Made by a program: the position numbers and the translations under genes. DNA of 64,000 nt from Aciditerrimonas ferrireducens (lineage in GTDB: Bacteria > Actinomycetota > Acidimicrobiia > Acidimicrobiales > UBA8190). The stretch spans positions 1-64,000 of the forward strand of contig NZ_JAKHEX010000003.1 in the NCBI RefSeq assembly GCF_023130475.1, given 5' to 3'. The notes under the pieces are model-generated. The model was not told where the DNA came from and ran no database searches. It saw only the letters and a list, made by a program, of their open reading frames with translations. Shown here one piece after another: positions 30,580 through 39,525 of the stretch. Numbering within the stretch: the stretch's first letter is position 1; each line of letters opens with the position of its first letter.

Positions 30580-31356
30580 ATGCCGAGCCCGAACCGATCG
30601 AACCGCCCAGCGAGCAGCCTGGAACCCGAGAGAGAAGCGTTCCTCGAGACCCTCGAACGAACCCCGCCCGACGCTGCCACAGCGTGTCGCCTCTGGCGGG
30701 CCCACGAGCTGACCGCGCATCTTGCGGCCGGGGCGGTTGAGATCGCCCGGACGCTGGAAGCCTTCGGTGAGGGACGCCCAGTTCCCCCGACCCGGTCCTT
30801 CGAGGAACGCGAAGCCCCCTATCGGTCAATGGGCCCAGCCGTGCTCAAGGCGGCCCTTGCCACCAGTCTGGACCGAGTGACTGGTGCCATCGAAGCGGTG
30901 CTCCAGCGCGATCCCCAGGCCATCGTGCCCTGGACCGGTCGTCGGATGGCTGTGGCGAGCTTCGTCACCCATCTGCGAAGCGAGCTTGCCCTGCACCGGT
31001 GGGACCTCGTTGGCGACGACGGGGACGGTTTCCGCCTGCTCGGACAGCCGGAGTTGACCGAGCACGCGGTGGCGTCGTTGGGCCGAGTGCTCGTGTCCCG
31101 ATCGCCCCGCCCCTCGTCGAACAACCGCCGCATCGCCCTGCACTCCCCTGATACCCCCGACGTCGTCGTGGTCGTCGACCAGGAGGGCGCCAGGCTCGAA
31201 CACGGGACTGGCACCGAGGACCCGGCGCTCGTCGCCGACCCGGCTGCCCGCCTCCTCGTGCTCTGGGGTCGGCAGCCCGCCGACCCTCGACGGGTCCGGG
31301 TCCCCGCTGGTCCTGACCTGTTGGCGGAGCTGCGGACCCTCCTGGCCGGCTACTGA
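30580..31356 (+). CDS. Mycothiol-dependent maleylpyruvate isomerase-like (DinB-fold) protein
   Basis: A 258-residue protein with the four-helix DinB-like N-terminal region (RLWRAHELTAHLAAGAVEIARTLE) typical of the actinobacterial maleylpyruvate isomerase/mycothiol-dependent enzyme group, and a C-terminal domain ending VPAGPDLLAELRTLLAGY. One expected metal-binding His is visible in LTAHL and another in ALHRWDL (about residue 142). The true substrate cannot be stated. The start fits a leaderless promoter with a palindrome over its -35. It converges with the ArsR-type regulator with a 7-bp overlap. Confidence 0.8.
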   Translation: MPSPNRSNRPASSLEPEREAFLETLERTPPDAATACRLWRAHELTAHLAAGAVEIARTLEAFGEGRPVPPTRSFEEREAPYRSMGPAVLKAALATSLDRVTGAIEAVLQRDPQAIVPWTGRRMAVASFVTHLRSELALHRWDLVGDDGDGFRLLGQPELTEHAVASLGRVLVSRSPRPSSNNRRIALHSPDTPDVVVVVDQEGARLEHGTGTEDPALVADPAARLLVLWGRQPADPRRVRVPAGPDLLAELRTLLAGY

Positions 31357-32129
31357 GCCCTGTCGAGGCCCGCGCCGGGCGGCAGAAGGGCCAGGTCCCA
31401 GCTGGCCGGGTCGACCCCCAGGACCTCCTCGAGGGCAGTCCTCCCGCTGGCCGTCACCAGGACGATCCGGCGTTCGCCCAGCCGAAGCCACCCGAGCTCC
31501 AGCAACCGCCGCAACAGGCGAGCGCCGAGAGCACCAGCCAGGTGGGGCCGACGCTCGCTCCAGTCCACACAGGGGCGGACCAGGGGTCTTCGCCCGCTGC
31601 TCGAAAGGTCCACGCCCACGCATGCCAGCGCCGCCCGACCCGAAGGCGTCAGCCGATACGAGCGGGAGGGAGGCCCACCAAGGCAGGCATCTCCCGACTC
31701 TTCCTCGAGCAGTCCGCGGGCGAGGAGGCCGTCCAGAAGGGCTACGCCCAGCCGACCTGCCAGATGGTCGTAGCACGTTCGGGCCCGTCGGAGGGCCTCG
31801 GCGTAGGTGCCCTGACGCAGGGACCTCACCGACTGGCGCGGTGCGACCCGAGCCAGTGCCTCGAGTGCCTGGGCCACCTCCGGTCGGGCCAACCCGTAGA
31901 CCCGCTGCCGACCTTCCCGTCGGACCGTCACCAGCCCGCCAGCGACCAGGCGCGCCAGGTGCCCGGACATCGTCGAGGGCGCCACGCCGGCTTCGGCAGC
32001 GAGCACGCCCGCCGGCTTGGGCCGACCATCGAGTAACGCCATGAGGGCGGCAGCCCGGGCCGGTTCTCCCACCAGATTCGCCACCGAAGCAACATCGGCG
32101 TCCCCGCCCACGCTCCCACCGCTCCGCAC
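31350..32129 (-). CDS. ArsR-type winged-helix regulator
   Basis: A 259-residue DNA-binding protein. Residues 10-90 form an ArsR-like winged helix (PARAAALMALLDGRPKPAGVLA, then VAPSTMSGHLARLVAGGLVTVRREGRQRVYGL). A second region from about 155 (YRLTPSGRAAL) looks like another winged helix, making it a two-module regulator with no Cys metal site in the usual ArsR positions. The GTG at 32129 is chosen because a TAGGCT -10 lies 7 nt upstream with no ribosome site. It is the best candidate to bind the palindrome in front of the neighbouring isomerase-like gene. Confidence 0.8.
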   Translation of the reverse strand: MRSGGSVGGDADVASVANLVGEPARAAALMALLDGRPKPAGVLAAEAGVAPSTMSGHLARLVAGGLVTVRREGRQRVYGLARPEVAQALEALARVAPRQSVRSLRQGTYAEALRRARTCYDHLAGRLGVALLDGLLARGLLEEESGDACLGGPPSRSYRLTPSGRAALACVGVDLSSSGRRPLVRPCVDWSERRPHLAGALGARLLRRLLELGWLRLGERRIVLVTASGRTALEEVLGVDPASWDLALLPPGAGLDRAQ

Positions 32130-32136
32130 GGTGCCA

Positions 32137-32142
32137 AGCCTA
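32137..32142 (-). promoter_or_regulatory. -10 element of the ArsR-type regulator gene (leaderless)
   Basis: On the minus strand TAGGCT lies 7 nt before the GTG at 32129. It is part of the perfect 11-bp palindrome AGCCTAAGGCT (32137-32147), which could be an autoregulatory site. Confidence 0.5.
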
Positions 32143-32251
32143 AGGCTGCCCCTGCGCCGGCGACCGGGGCGGTCGGGCACACCTGCCATGAGCGGCCGGT
32201 CGAGCTTTGCGTTCCCGGCGTCCCGACCCGTTTCGTGCCAGGCTCGGGGCC

Positions 32252-33718
32252 ATGAGCGGCACCTTGAGCACGCCGCCGGACCGAGGCGGACCGTCCGGAT
32301 CTCTCCTGCCCCCGGGTTTCCGCTTCGGGGTGGCCACCGCAGGGTTCCAGGTCGAGGGCGGCTACAACGGACCGGGCGAGCCGGCCAACAACTGGCTGGC
32401 CTGGGAGCGGGCCGGGCGGGTCGAGCCCTCGGGGATCGCCCTCGACTTCTGGCGGCGCGCCGAGGAGCAGCTGGAGAAGGTGGCGGCCCTCGGCTGCGAC
32501 ACCTTCCGGCTTTCGGTGGAGTGGGCCCGGGTGGAGCCGGCCCCGGGGGAGCTCGACGAGGCGGCCCTCGCCCGCTACCGCCAGATCCTGCTGGCCTGCG
32601 CCGAGCGGGGCCTGACCCCGGTGGTGACCCTCCACCACTTCACCCACCCGGCCTGGCTCGGCGAGGAGTTCTGGCTGGACCCGGCCGCCCCGGAGCGCTT
32701 CGCCGGGTGGGCCGAGGCGGCCGTCGCCCGGCTCGGGGAGCACTGCCGGCACTGGGTCACGCTGAACGAGCCGAACGTCGTGGCCTTCGGCAGCTACCTG
32801 CTCGGGCTCTTCCCCCCGGGCCGCCGGGACCTCCGGGCGGCCCTGGCCGCCTTCGACCACCTCCTGGCCGGCCACCTCCTGGCCTGCGGGCGGATCCGGC
32901 GCCGCCAACCCGAGGCCTGGGTGACGACGAACACCGCGGCGGCCTCGGTCCACGAGGTCGACCGCCTGGGCCTGGACCTCCTGGTGGCCGACCCGGCGGA
33001 CCTCGACCCGGGCCGCTTCCCCGACTGGCTGGCCGCCGCCCGGGCCGCCTGGGACGCCCTGGTGCCGCCCCCGGACCCCGTGGACCGGTGGTTCCGCCGC
33101 CTGGTCCGGCGCCGCTTCGAGGGACCGCTGCGGTCCGGGCTCTCGGCCACCGTGGCCGCTCGCCGCCAGGACCCCGAGCTCCGGGCCCTCGACGCCGTCG
33201 GGGTCGACTACTACAACCCCTACCTGTCCCGTCACCTGCGGCTCCCCGGCCAGCCGACCGCCGGGGGCCGTTCCTGGTCCATCAGCCGGCCCCTGTGGGA
33301 CGACGTGGTGGACCCCGCCGGTCTCCTCGTCTTCTGCCGGGCGGCCGCTGCCACCGGCCTGCCGGTCTGGATCGTCGAGAACGGCCTGGCCAGCCGGGTC
33401 CGCCGGGGCCGGGCCTTCCCCCGCCTGGACGGCTGGGACCGTCCCCGCTACCTGCGGGCCATGCTGGGCGCCGTCCTGGCGGGCCTGGCCGAGGGCCTGC
33501 CCATCGAGGCCTACCTGCACTGGACCCTGGCCGACAACTACGAGTGGGGCAGCTACGAGCCCCGCTTCGGCCTCTTCGGCGTGGACCGCGAGCGGGGCCT
33601 GCGCTGGTCCGAGCACGACAGCCTCGGCCAGGACGCGGCCGGCACCTACGCCCGGATCATCGCTGGGCTCCGGGCCGGGGACCCGAGCGTCGTCGACCGC
33701 CTGGCCTCGGCCCGCTGA
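32252..33718 (+). CDS. Family 1 glycoside hydrolase (beta-glucosidase-like)
   Basis: A GH1 TIM-barrel enzyme of 488 residues, cleaving terminal beta-linked sugars. The acid/base Glu is in TLNEPN and the nucleophile Glu in WIVENG; WALSLEW-like text reads FRLSVEWARVEP, and HWTLADNYEW closes the active site. No signal peptide, so it is cytoplasmic. ATG at 32252; a weak -10 (CAGGCT) 7 nt away suggests a leaderless start. It is followed by a 14-bp terminator stem shared with the convergent M16 gene. Confidence 0.93.
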   Translation: MSGTLSTPPDRGGPSGSLLPPGFRFGVATAGFQVEGGYNGPGEPANNWLAWERAGRVEPSGIALDFWRRAEEQLEKVAALGCDTFRLSVEWARVEPAPGELDEAALARYRQILLACAERGLTPVVTLHHFTHPAWLGEEFWLDPAAPERFAGWAEAAVARLGEHCRHWVTLNEPNVVAFGSYLLGLFPPGRRDLRAALAAFDHLLAGHLLACGRIRRRQPEAWVTTNTAAASVHEVDRLGLDLLVADPADLDPGRFPDWLAAARAAWDALVPPPDPVDRWFRRLVRRRFEGPLRSGLSATVAARRQDPELRALDAVGVDYYNPYLSRHLRLPGQPTAGGRSWSISRPLWDDVVDPAGLLVFCRAAAATGLPVWIVENGLASRVRRGRAFPRLDGWDRPRYLRAMLGAVLAGLAEGLPIEAYLHWTLADNYEWGSYEPRFGLFGVDRERGLRWSEHDSLGQDAAGTYARIIAGLRAGDPSVVDRLASAR

Positions 33719-33758
33719 GCCCCGCCCGGGCTGGCCCGGTCCGAGCGGGGCTCAGCGG
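33712..33758. terminator. Bidirectional hairpin terminator
   Basis: CCGCTGAGCCCCGC (33712-33725) pairs perfectly with GCGGGGCTCAGCGG (33745-33758) around a 19-nt loop. The stem contains the stop codons of both convergent genes. Confidence 0.7.
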
Positions 33759-35092
33759 TCGGCCACCGCCAGGGGCCCGAGGGCCGAGAGCTCCTCGGCC
33801 ACCTGCGGGTCGCCCAGGACCACGGTCCGCTGGCCGGCGGGGGCCAGGAGCCGCCGGGCCGCCGCCCGGACGGCATCGGGCTCGACCGCCTGGAGGGCAG
33901 CGCTGTGGCGCTCTAGGTAGTCGGCCGGCAGGCCATCGAGGGCCTGCCCGATGAGCGAGCCGGCCAGGCCCCCGCCGGTGGCCGTGGCGAGCAGCAGGCT
34001 GCCCAGGGCGTAGCGCCGGGCGTCGGCCACCTCGTCGGCGTCGAACCCGAGGGCCGCGGCCCGCCCGAGCTCGTAGGCCACCTCGACGAGGGCCGGGGCG
34101 GTCACCTCGGTGGCCACGTCCAGGGCCACGAGGAACCGGGACCCGGCGAGGCGGTGCTCGATGCCCGAGTGGGGCGAGTAGGTGTAGCCCCGGCGCTCCC
34201 GCAGGTTCTCGACCAGCCGGCTGCTGAAGAGGCCCCCGAACGCCAGGTTGGCGAGGACCGTGGCCGGCCAGGAGGCATCGGCTCGGCGGGGGGCCGGCCC
34301 CCCGATCCGGATGGTGCTCTGCACCGCCCCCGCTCGCCTCACCAGGGCCAGGGGCCCCGCAGGCGGCGCCCCGAGCGGCTCGGGCAGCGCCAAGGTCGGC
34401 TGGGTGGCCGCCTCGGCGAACCAAGGCCCAAGGGCCTCCTCCACCCGGGCCAGGGCCTCGGCGGGCGGCCAGTCGCCGACGAGGACGAGCCGGGCACCGG
34501 GGTGCCCGAAGACCGTCCGGTGCAGGGCCCGCAGCCCCTCGGCCCGGACCCGCCGCACGGCGCTCGGGCTGGGCAGGCCCTGGCCGTAGGGGTGGCGGGG
34601 ATGGAGCCGCCGGTCGAGGGCCTCGCCGGCCAGCACCCGGGGCTGGCTGCGGGCCAGCAGGATCTCCTCGGCCACCCGCCGCCGGTCCCCGGCCACCACC
34701 CCCTCAGGGTACTGGGCGTCGTGCAGCACCTCCCCGACGAGGGCCAGCAGCGCCGGCAGCTCCTCGGCGAGGCTCCCGGCCCGCAGCACCGCCCGGTCCC
34801 GGCCCACCTCCACCGAGAGGTAGCCCCCCAGGCGCTGGACCGCGCCGGCCAGCTCGGCCCGGTCCCGTTTCGTGGTCCCGCCGAGGACCGACTCGTCGAG
34901 GACCGCCAGGGCGGCCCGCTGCTCGGCGGCCGCCGCCGGCAGGGGCCAGGCCAGGCGCAGCTCCACGAGGGGCACGGCGGCCCGCCGGACCGCCCAGCCG
35001 ACCACGCCGCCGGGGAGCGTGGCCTCGGCCCACTCCCCCAGGCGGAACTGGGCCGTCACCTCGGGCACCGGGGGCCGGGCCGGGGCGTTCAC
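33752..35092 (-). CDS. M16 peptidase family protein, non-catalytic subunit
   Basis: A 446-residue two-domain M16 (pitrilysin-type) protein. The zinc motif HxxEH is absent: the matching region reads LAVLDESVLGG. The C-terminal domain keeps ENLRERRGYTYS, the Arg-Tyr substrate-binding motif. This is the partner of the zinc-bearing M16 protein encoded just upstream; GTG overlaps that gene's TGA (GTGA), giving one alpha/beta-type heterodimer as in mitochondrial processing peptidase. The GH1 gene is convergent with it. Confidence 0.88.
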   Translation of the reverse strand: MNAPARPPVPEVTAQFRLGEWAEATLPGGVVGWAVRRAAVPLVELRLAWPLPAAAAEQRAALAVLDESVLGGTTKRDRAELAGAVQRLGGYLSVEVGRDRAVLRAGSLAEELPALLALVGEVLHDAQYPEGVVAGDRRRVAEEILLARSQPRVLAGEALDRRLHPRHPYGQGLPSPSAVRRVRAEGLRALHRTVFGHPGARLVLVGDWPPAEALARVEEALGPWFAEAATQPTLALPEPLGAPPAGPLALVRRAGAVQSTIRIGGPAPRRADASWPATVLANLAFGGLFSSRLVENLRERRGYTYSPHSGIEHRLAGSRFLVALDVATEVTAPALVEVAYELGRAAALGFDADEVADARRYALGSLLLATATGGGLAGSLIGQALDGLPADYLERHSAALQAVEPDAVRAAARRLLAPAGQRTVVLGDPQVAEELSALGPLAVADR

Positions 35093-36387
35093 CGGGCCTC
35101 CCCGCCCGGCAGGACCTCCAGGACCGCCGGGTGCTGCTCGGCCAGCCAGCGGGCCGCGGCCCGCACCCGGGCCTCGTCGACCGCGCCGAGGCGGGCCGGC
35201 AGCTCGACGAGCAGCTCGGGTCGCTGGTGGATCACCGTCAGGTCGGCCACCTCGAGGGCCCGGTCCAAGACGTCCTCCTGGCCCCGCCAGCGCTCCGCCT
35301 CCAGCACGGCGCGGACCCGGGCCAGCTCCTCGGGGGCCGGGCCCTCCTCGGCCAGCCGGCCGAGCTCCGCCACGATCGCCTCCCACAGGGCCCCCTCGGG
35401 GCGCACCCCCGGGTGGAAGAGGGTGACCTGGAACAGCAGCGGGTCCCGCATGGAGAGGGGGTCCCCGAAGGTCCCGAGGTAGCAGCCCACGTCGGTCGCC
35501 ACCCCCTCCTCGTGGACCAGCCGCCGCCGGAGCCGGCTGGCGTCCCCGTCGCCGAGCAGGGCGGCGACCACCAGGCAGTCCAGCAGCCGGTCCAGGTCCC
35601 CCACCGGGTCCGGGGCCCGCAGGCCGTAGGCCACGGCGGGGCTCGGGGCCCGGGGGTCGGTCACCTGCCGGCGGCGGGGCTCGGGCAGGGGCGGTTCGGC
35701 GAAGCTCGGCCGGGCCGGCTTCGGCCTCGCCTCGATCGGCCCGAAGTGCTCCTCGGCCAGGGCCAGGACCCGCTCGGGCTCGCAGTCCCCGCAGACCGCC
35801 AGCACGGCGTTGGCCGGGGCGTAGTAGGTGCGGTAAAAGGCGGCGGCGTCCTCCAGGCTGGCGCCCTCGAGGTCCTCGAAGGAGCCGTAGCCGTTGTGGG
35901 CGTTGGCGAAGCTGTCGAAGGCGACCGCGGGCAGGTCGATCCAGGGGAAGCCCCCGTAGGGCCGGTTCAGGACGTTCACCCAGATCTCCTCTTGGACCAC
36001 GGCGATCTGGTTCTCCAGCTTCTCCTGGTCCAGGGCGAGCCGCCCCATCCGGTCGGCCTCCAGGAACAGGGCCAGCTCCAGGGCCGGGGCCGGCAGGGCC
36101 TCGTAGTAGGAGGTCAGGTCCGGTCGGGTGTGGCCGTTGAAGACCCCCCCGGCTCCTTGGACCAGGCGGGCGTGCTCCATCTTCCCGACCCCGGCCGAGC
36201 CCTGGAACATGAGGTGCTCGAAGAGGTGGGCGAATCCGGTCCGCCCCTCGGGTTCCGAGCGGAAACCCACGTCGTAGACCACGCTGACCGCCACCACGGG
36301 GACGGCGTGGTCGGGGAGCACCACGACCTCCAGGCCGTTGGCCAGCTGGTCGCGCACCAACTCGAGGGTCCGTGCCGGGGGCGCCAC
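35089..36387 (-). CDS. M16 zinc metallopeptidase, catalytic subunit
   Basis: A 432-residue M16 protein with the inverted zinc motif HLFEH (H54, E57, H58 counting from the chosen GTG) and a downstream Glu ligand in VVQEEIWVN. The second, inactive-like domain ends the chain. No signal peptide is seen, so it is cytoplasmic. I take the GTG at 36387, in front of ARTLELVRDQLANG; a GTG ten codons later is possible. The remnant of a stress-protein gene ends 5 bp upstream on the same strand, so the original operon reached further. Confidence 0.9.
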   Translation of the reverse strand: MAPPARTLELVRDQLANGLEVVVLPDHAVPVVAVSVVYDVGFRSEPEGRTGFAHLFEHLMFQGSAGVGKMEHARLVQGAGGVFNGHTRPDLTSYYEALPAPALELALFLEADRMGRLALDQEKLENQIAVVQEEIWVNVLNRPYGGFPWIDLPAVAFDSFANAHNGYGSFEDLEGASLEDAAAFYRTYYAPANAVLAVCGDCEPERVLALAEEHFGPIEARPKPARPSFAEPPLPEPRRRQVTDPRAPSPAVAYGLRAPDPVGDLDRLLDCLVVAALLGDGDASRLRRRLVHEEGVATDVGCYLGTFGDPLSMRDPLLFQVTLFHPGVRPEGALWEAIVAELGRLAEEGPAPEELARVRAVLEAERWRGQEDVLDRALEVADLTVIHQRPELLVELPARLGAVDEARVRAAARWLAEQHPAVLEVLPGGEAR

Positions 36388-36391
36388 CTCC

Positions 36392-36726
36392 TCATCGTGC
36401 CAGGCCCCCTCCCGCCCCGGCCAACCCGACCTCCCTCGTGCCGACCCCCGGGGCCGGCCACCGGGGGCGCTCGCCGGCCTCGGGCAGGACCAGCACCGGG
36501 CAGGCCGCCTTGGCGAGGAGCAGGGGCGCCACCAGCCCGGTCCGGCCTGGGTCCTCGGGGCCCGCCACGCCATGACGGCCTCCAGCGCCACCCCCCGGCA
36601 GGCCGCCTCGGCGGCCGCCATCACGAGCGCCCCGGGCGAACCCGAGGTCGGGCTCACCCCGCAGACCACCGGCCCGGCCCCCCAGGGCAGCCCGGCGAAC
36701 GGGTCGAGGCGGTCGGCGGCAGGCAT
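36392..36726 (-). pseudogene. Remnant of a universal stress protein gene
   Basis: Starting at an ATG at 36726, the frame reads like a UspA N-terminus (PVVCGVSPTSGSPGALV, then AAEAACRGVALEAVMAW). Around 36535-36560 the frame jumps and continues as a UspA C-terminus (LVAPLLLAKAACPVLVLPE) to a TGA at 36392. About 60-70 middle residues, including the nucleotide loop G-x2-G-x9-G, are missing. It lies between transporter debris and the M16 genes on the same strand. Confidence 0.55.
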
Positions 36727-36737
36727 GACGGGCGGTC

Positions 36738-36857
36738 AGCGGAAGGTCGGGCCATGTCCTCCGGGGCGGTCCGCTCGGCGTTCACCCCAAAGAACCAGGC
36801 GACGATCCCACCCAGGATCATCACGCCGGCGCCCAGCAGGTACCGGGGGACCAGGGG
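36738..36857 (-). pseudogene. Remnant of a membrane transporter C-terminus (probably MFS)
   Basis: An in-frame stop (36858-36860) precedes a short peptide PRYLLGAGVMILGGIVAWFF followed by GVNAERTAPEDMARP. A last transmembrane helix followed by a charged tail ending E-D-x-A-RP is how actinobacterial MFS sugar transporters commonly end. Nothing of the remaining transporter is found before the GAF-EAL gene. Only about 35 residues are readable, so the family is a guess. Confidence 0.4.
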
Positions 36858-36904
36858 TCAGGACCGTCCCGGCCCTCCGTGGCCCAACCCTCTCGAGGCC
36901 CGGT

Positions 36905-38374
36905 TCACACCCGTCGGCGAGCAGGTGAGGGATCGGAACAGGCTGTCGGCGATTCGCCCAGGGAACCGGGCCGGGCCAGGTAGTAGCCCTGGCCGTACTC
37001 CACCCCCAGGGCCTCCACCGTGGCCAGCTCGCCGGCCGTCTCCAGCCCCTCGGCCACGACGAGGGCGCCGGCCCGATGGGCGAAGCCGACGAGGCTCGCC
37101 GCCAGGTCCCGCCGCAGCCCGTCCCGGTCGATCCGCCGCACCAGGCTCCGGTCCAGCTTCACCATGTCGGGCCGCAGCTCCAGGACGTGGGAGAAGCTGG
37201 CGTAGCCGGCCCCGGCGTCGTCCACCGAGAGCCGCGCCCCGTAGCGCCGCAGCCGGGCCACGGCCTCCCCCAGGCCGGCGTAGTCGTCGACCCGCAGGTG
37301 CTCGGTCAGCTCGACCACCACCCGCTCGGCCTCCACCCGGCCCACCAGCTCGGCGAAACGCTCGTCCCGGAGCGTCACCGGCCCCACGTTCACCGCCAGG
37401 GCCACGGCCGGGGGCAGCTCGGCCAGCAGGGCCAGGGCCCGCCGGGCAGCCGCCAGCTCGAGGTCCGCCCCAAGACCCACCCGCTCGGCTTCGGTGAACC
37501 AGCGGTCCGGTGGCCGAACCGGCCGGGTCGGGAAACGGGCCAGGGCCTCGACCCCGACCACCGACCGACCCCGCAGCTCGAAGATTGGCTGGACCACCAT
37601 GGTCGGGCCGCCCTCCGCGAGGACCGCCTCGATCGCCAGGCGTCGCCGCCCCAGCTCGGCCAGGCCGGGGTCCACGAGGGAGGTTACGAAGGCCCCCACC
37701 GCTTCGATCTCGGCGGCGTCGACCCGCAGCCCGGCCCGGTGCCCCGGCGTGCTGAAGTCGCTCACCAGCTTCGTCAGGGCCTCGCTGGTCGCCACCACGG
37801 TGGCCACCACGCTGGCCACCGCCTCGGCTCGCCGCAGATCGGTCTCGTTGAAGGCCTTCGGCGAGGGCGAACCGGCAGCCAGCACCCCCACGACCTTGCC
37901 GGCGTGCATCAGCGGCACATACAGCGACGACCGCAGTCCGTTGGCCGCCATGATCGCCCGGTCCACGTTCGGGTCGCTCCGGGCGTCCTCGCAGATCGCC
38001 GAGCGACCGGTGGCCATCGCCCAGCCGCAGAGGCTCTGGCGCACGTCGACCACGATGTCGAAGTCGCCCTCTCGGTCCCGGATCGTCCGGAACAGGTAGA
38101 CCGTGCCGTCGGGCCGGGGGAGCCCCACGCTGGCGCTGCCGGCGTGGTCGAGCAGCTCCAACAGGCCTCGGGAGGCCCGCCGAACCAGCTGCTCGGGGTC
38201 CAGGCCCCGACGCCCCATCGCGCCCTCGGCCACCACCTCAGCCGCTCCCCTGCCTTTCCCACCCCCCGCCGGTTCCGACCCGTCCCCGACGCCCCAGCGT
38301 CCTCGGTCAGGCACCCGGCCACCTTGACCGTCCCCGACGCGCGTAGTGCGAGGGTCGTTGGCCGTTGCTGCCAT
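36905..38374 (-). CDS. GAF-EAL cyclic-di-GMP phosphodiesterase
   Basis: A 489-residue cytoplasmic protein. A GAF domain covers about 60-205 (SLYVPLMHAGKVVGVLAAGS). The EAL domain covers about 245-475 and keeps all catalytic positions: GVEALARF, VNVGPVTL, VVELTEH, SVDDAGAGY, VKLDRSL, EGLET and QGYYLARP. It should hydrolyse cyclic-di-GMP to pGpG under control of a small molecule or redox signal bound to the GAF domain. The first 50 residues are low-complexity and charged; the true start may be later (GRRGLDPEQL). The gene stands alone. Confidence 0.88.
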   Translation of the reverse strand: MAATANDPRTTRVGDGQGGRVPDRGRWGVGDGSEPAGGGKGRGAAEVVAEGAMGRRGLDPEQLVRRASRGLLELLDHAGSASVGLPRPDGTVYLFRTIRDREGDFDIVVDVRQSLCGWAMATGRSAICEDARSDPNVDRAIMAANGLRSSLYVPLMHAGKVVGVLAAGSPSPKAFNETDLRRAEAVASVVATVVATSEALTKLVSDFSTPGHRAGLRVDAAEIEAVGAFVTSLVDPGLAELGRRRLAIEAVLAEGGPTMVVQPIFELRGRSVVGVEALARFPTRPVRPPDRWFTEAERVGLGADLELAAARRALALLAELPPAVALAVNVGPVTLRDERFAELVGRVEAERVVVELTEHLRVDDYAGLGEAVARLRRYGARLSVDDAGAGYASFSHVLELRPDMVKLDRSLVRRIDRDGLRRDLAASLVGFAHRAGALVVAEGLETAGELATVEALGVEYGQGYYLARPGSLGESPTACSDPSPARRRV

Positions 38375-38467
38375 GTTGGCACCGATCAGGGCCCCTGTGA
38401 AGGGTTTTCCTGCTCTCGGGCCCGGTCGAAGGCCACGCCCCCCGGCCGACGCCGGTGCCGGCCACCG

Positions 38468-39442
38468 TCAGTAGGGCTCGACGTGCTCGAAGTAGCGCCG
38501 AGGGTTCTCGACGAGCATGGTCCGGATCTGGTCCTCGCTGACCCCCCGTTCCCGCAGGGCCGGCACCACGTCCCGCAGGACGTGCTCGTAGTGCCAGTTC
38601 GGCATGACCTGCTCGACGACGCCGGCCGGGAACCAGTCGATGTAGCAGGAAGCGTCCTGGGAGAGGACCATCCGGTCGGCGTAGCCCTCGGTGCACAGTC
38701 GCACCACCGTCTCGACCCGTTGCTCGAAGGGCAGGAGGACGTCCAGCCCGAAACGGTCCATGCCGAGGATCGAGCCGGCGTCGGCCAGCTGCCGCAGGTA
38801 GTCCAGGTCGGTGGAGTCCCCGCTGTGGCCGATGACCACCCGGGTCAGGTCCACCCCTTCTTCCCGCAGGACCCGCTGGACCTCGAGGCCGCTTCGGTTG
38901 TGGACGTTCGTGTGGACCGTGATCGGCGCGCCGGTGGCCCGGTGGGCCTTGGCCACGGCCCGCATGACCCGCTCCACCCCCGGGGTCAGGCCCGGCTCGT
39001 CGATGGCGCACTTCAAGAACGCGGCCTTCACCCCGGTCCCGGCGATGCCCTCGGTGATGTCCGAGACGAACAGCTGCACGAGGGGCTCCTCCCCGTCGAG
39101 CAGCGTCCCGGGGCCTACGTAGTGGAGGGGGAAGGGCACGTCCCGGTAGGTGTAGAGCCCGGTGGCGACGACGATGTGCAGGTCGACCTGCTCGTTGACC
39201 CGCTGGATGCGGGGGATGTAGCGCCCGAGGCCGACCACCGTGGGGTCCACGATGGTGTCGACCCCCTGGGCCTTGAGCCGCCGGAGCTTCTCCACCGCGT
39301 CGGCGACCTTCAGCTCTTCGTCCCAGCCGGCCGGGTAGTTCTGCAGCATGTCCGGGGTCAGCACGAAGACGTGCTCGTGCATCAGCGTGGTGCCCAGGGC
39401 CGCGGTGTCCACCGGCCCCCGGACCGTCTCGACCGTCGCCAT
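38468..39442 (-). CDS. Phosphotriesterase-like lactonase
   Basis: A 324-residue amidohydrolase-fold enzyme. The binuclear metal site is seen in MHEHVFVL (H-x-H), the carboxylated Lys in FLKCAIDEPG, HTN (His), VIGHSGD (His) and LSQDAS (Asp). Members hydrolyse lactones, including acyl-homoserine lactones, with side activity on organophosphates; some are quorum quenchers. The ATG at 39442 follows GGGAGGGGGC. It is a single gene between the GAF-EAL and SPFH genes. Confidence 0.92.
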   Translation of the reverse strand: MATVETVRGPVDTAALGTTLMHEHVFVLTPDMLQNYPAGWDEELKVADAVEKLRRLKAQGVDTIVDPTVVGLGRYIPRIQRVNEQVDLHIVVATGLYTYRDVPFPLHYVGPGTLLDGEEPLVQLFVSDITEGIAGTGVKAAFLKCAIDEPGLTPGVERVMRAVAKAHRATGAPITVHTNVHNRSGLEVQRVLREEGVDLTRVVIGHSGDSTDLDYLRQLADAGSILGMDRFGLDVLLPFEQRVETVVRLCTEGYADRMVLSQDASCYIDWFPAGVVEQVMPNWHYEHVLRDVVPALRERGVSEDQIRTMLVENPRRYFEHVEPY

Positions 39443-39525
39443 CGCCCCCTCCCGTCTCTCGGCCCTCGCCGGCCCCGTCAATCCGGACGCACCCGGAGGC
39501 GTGGCCGTCGAGGGACGCTCGGAGC

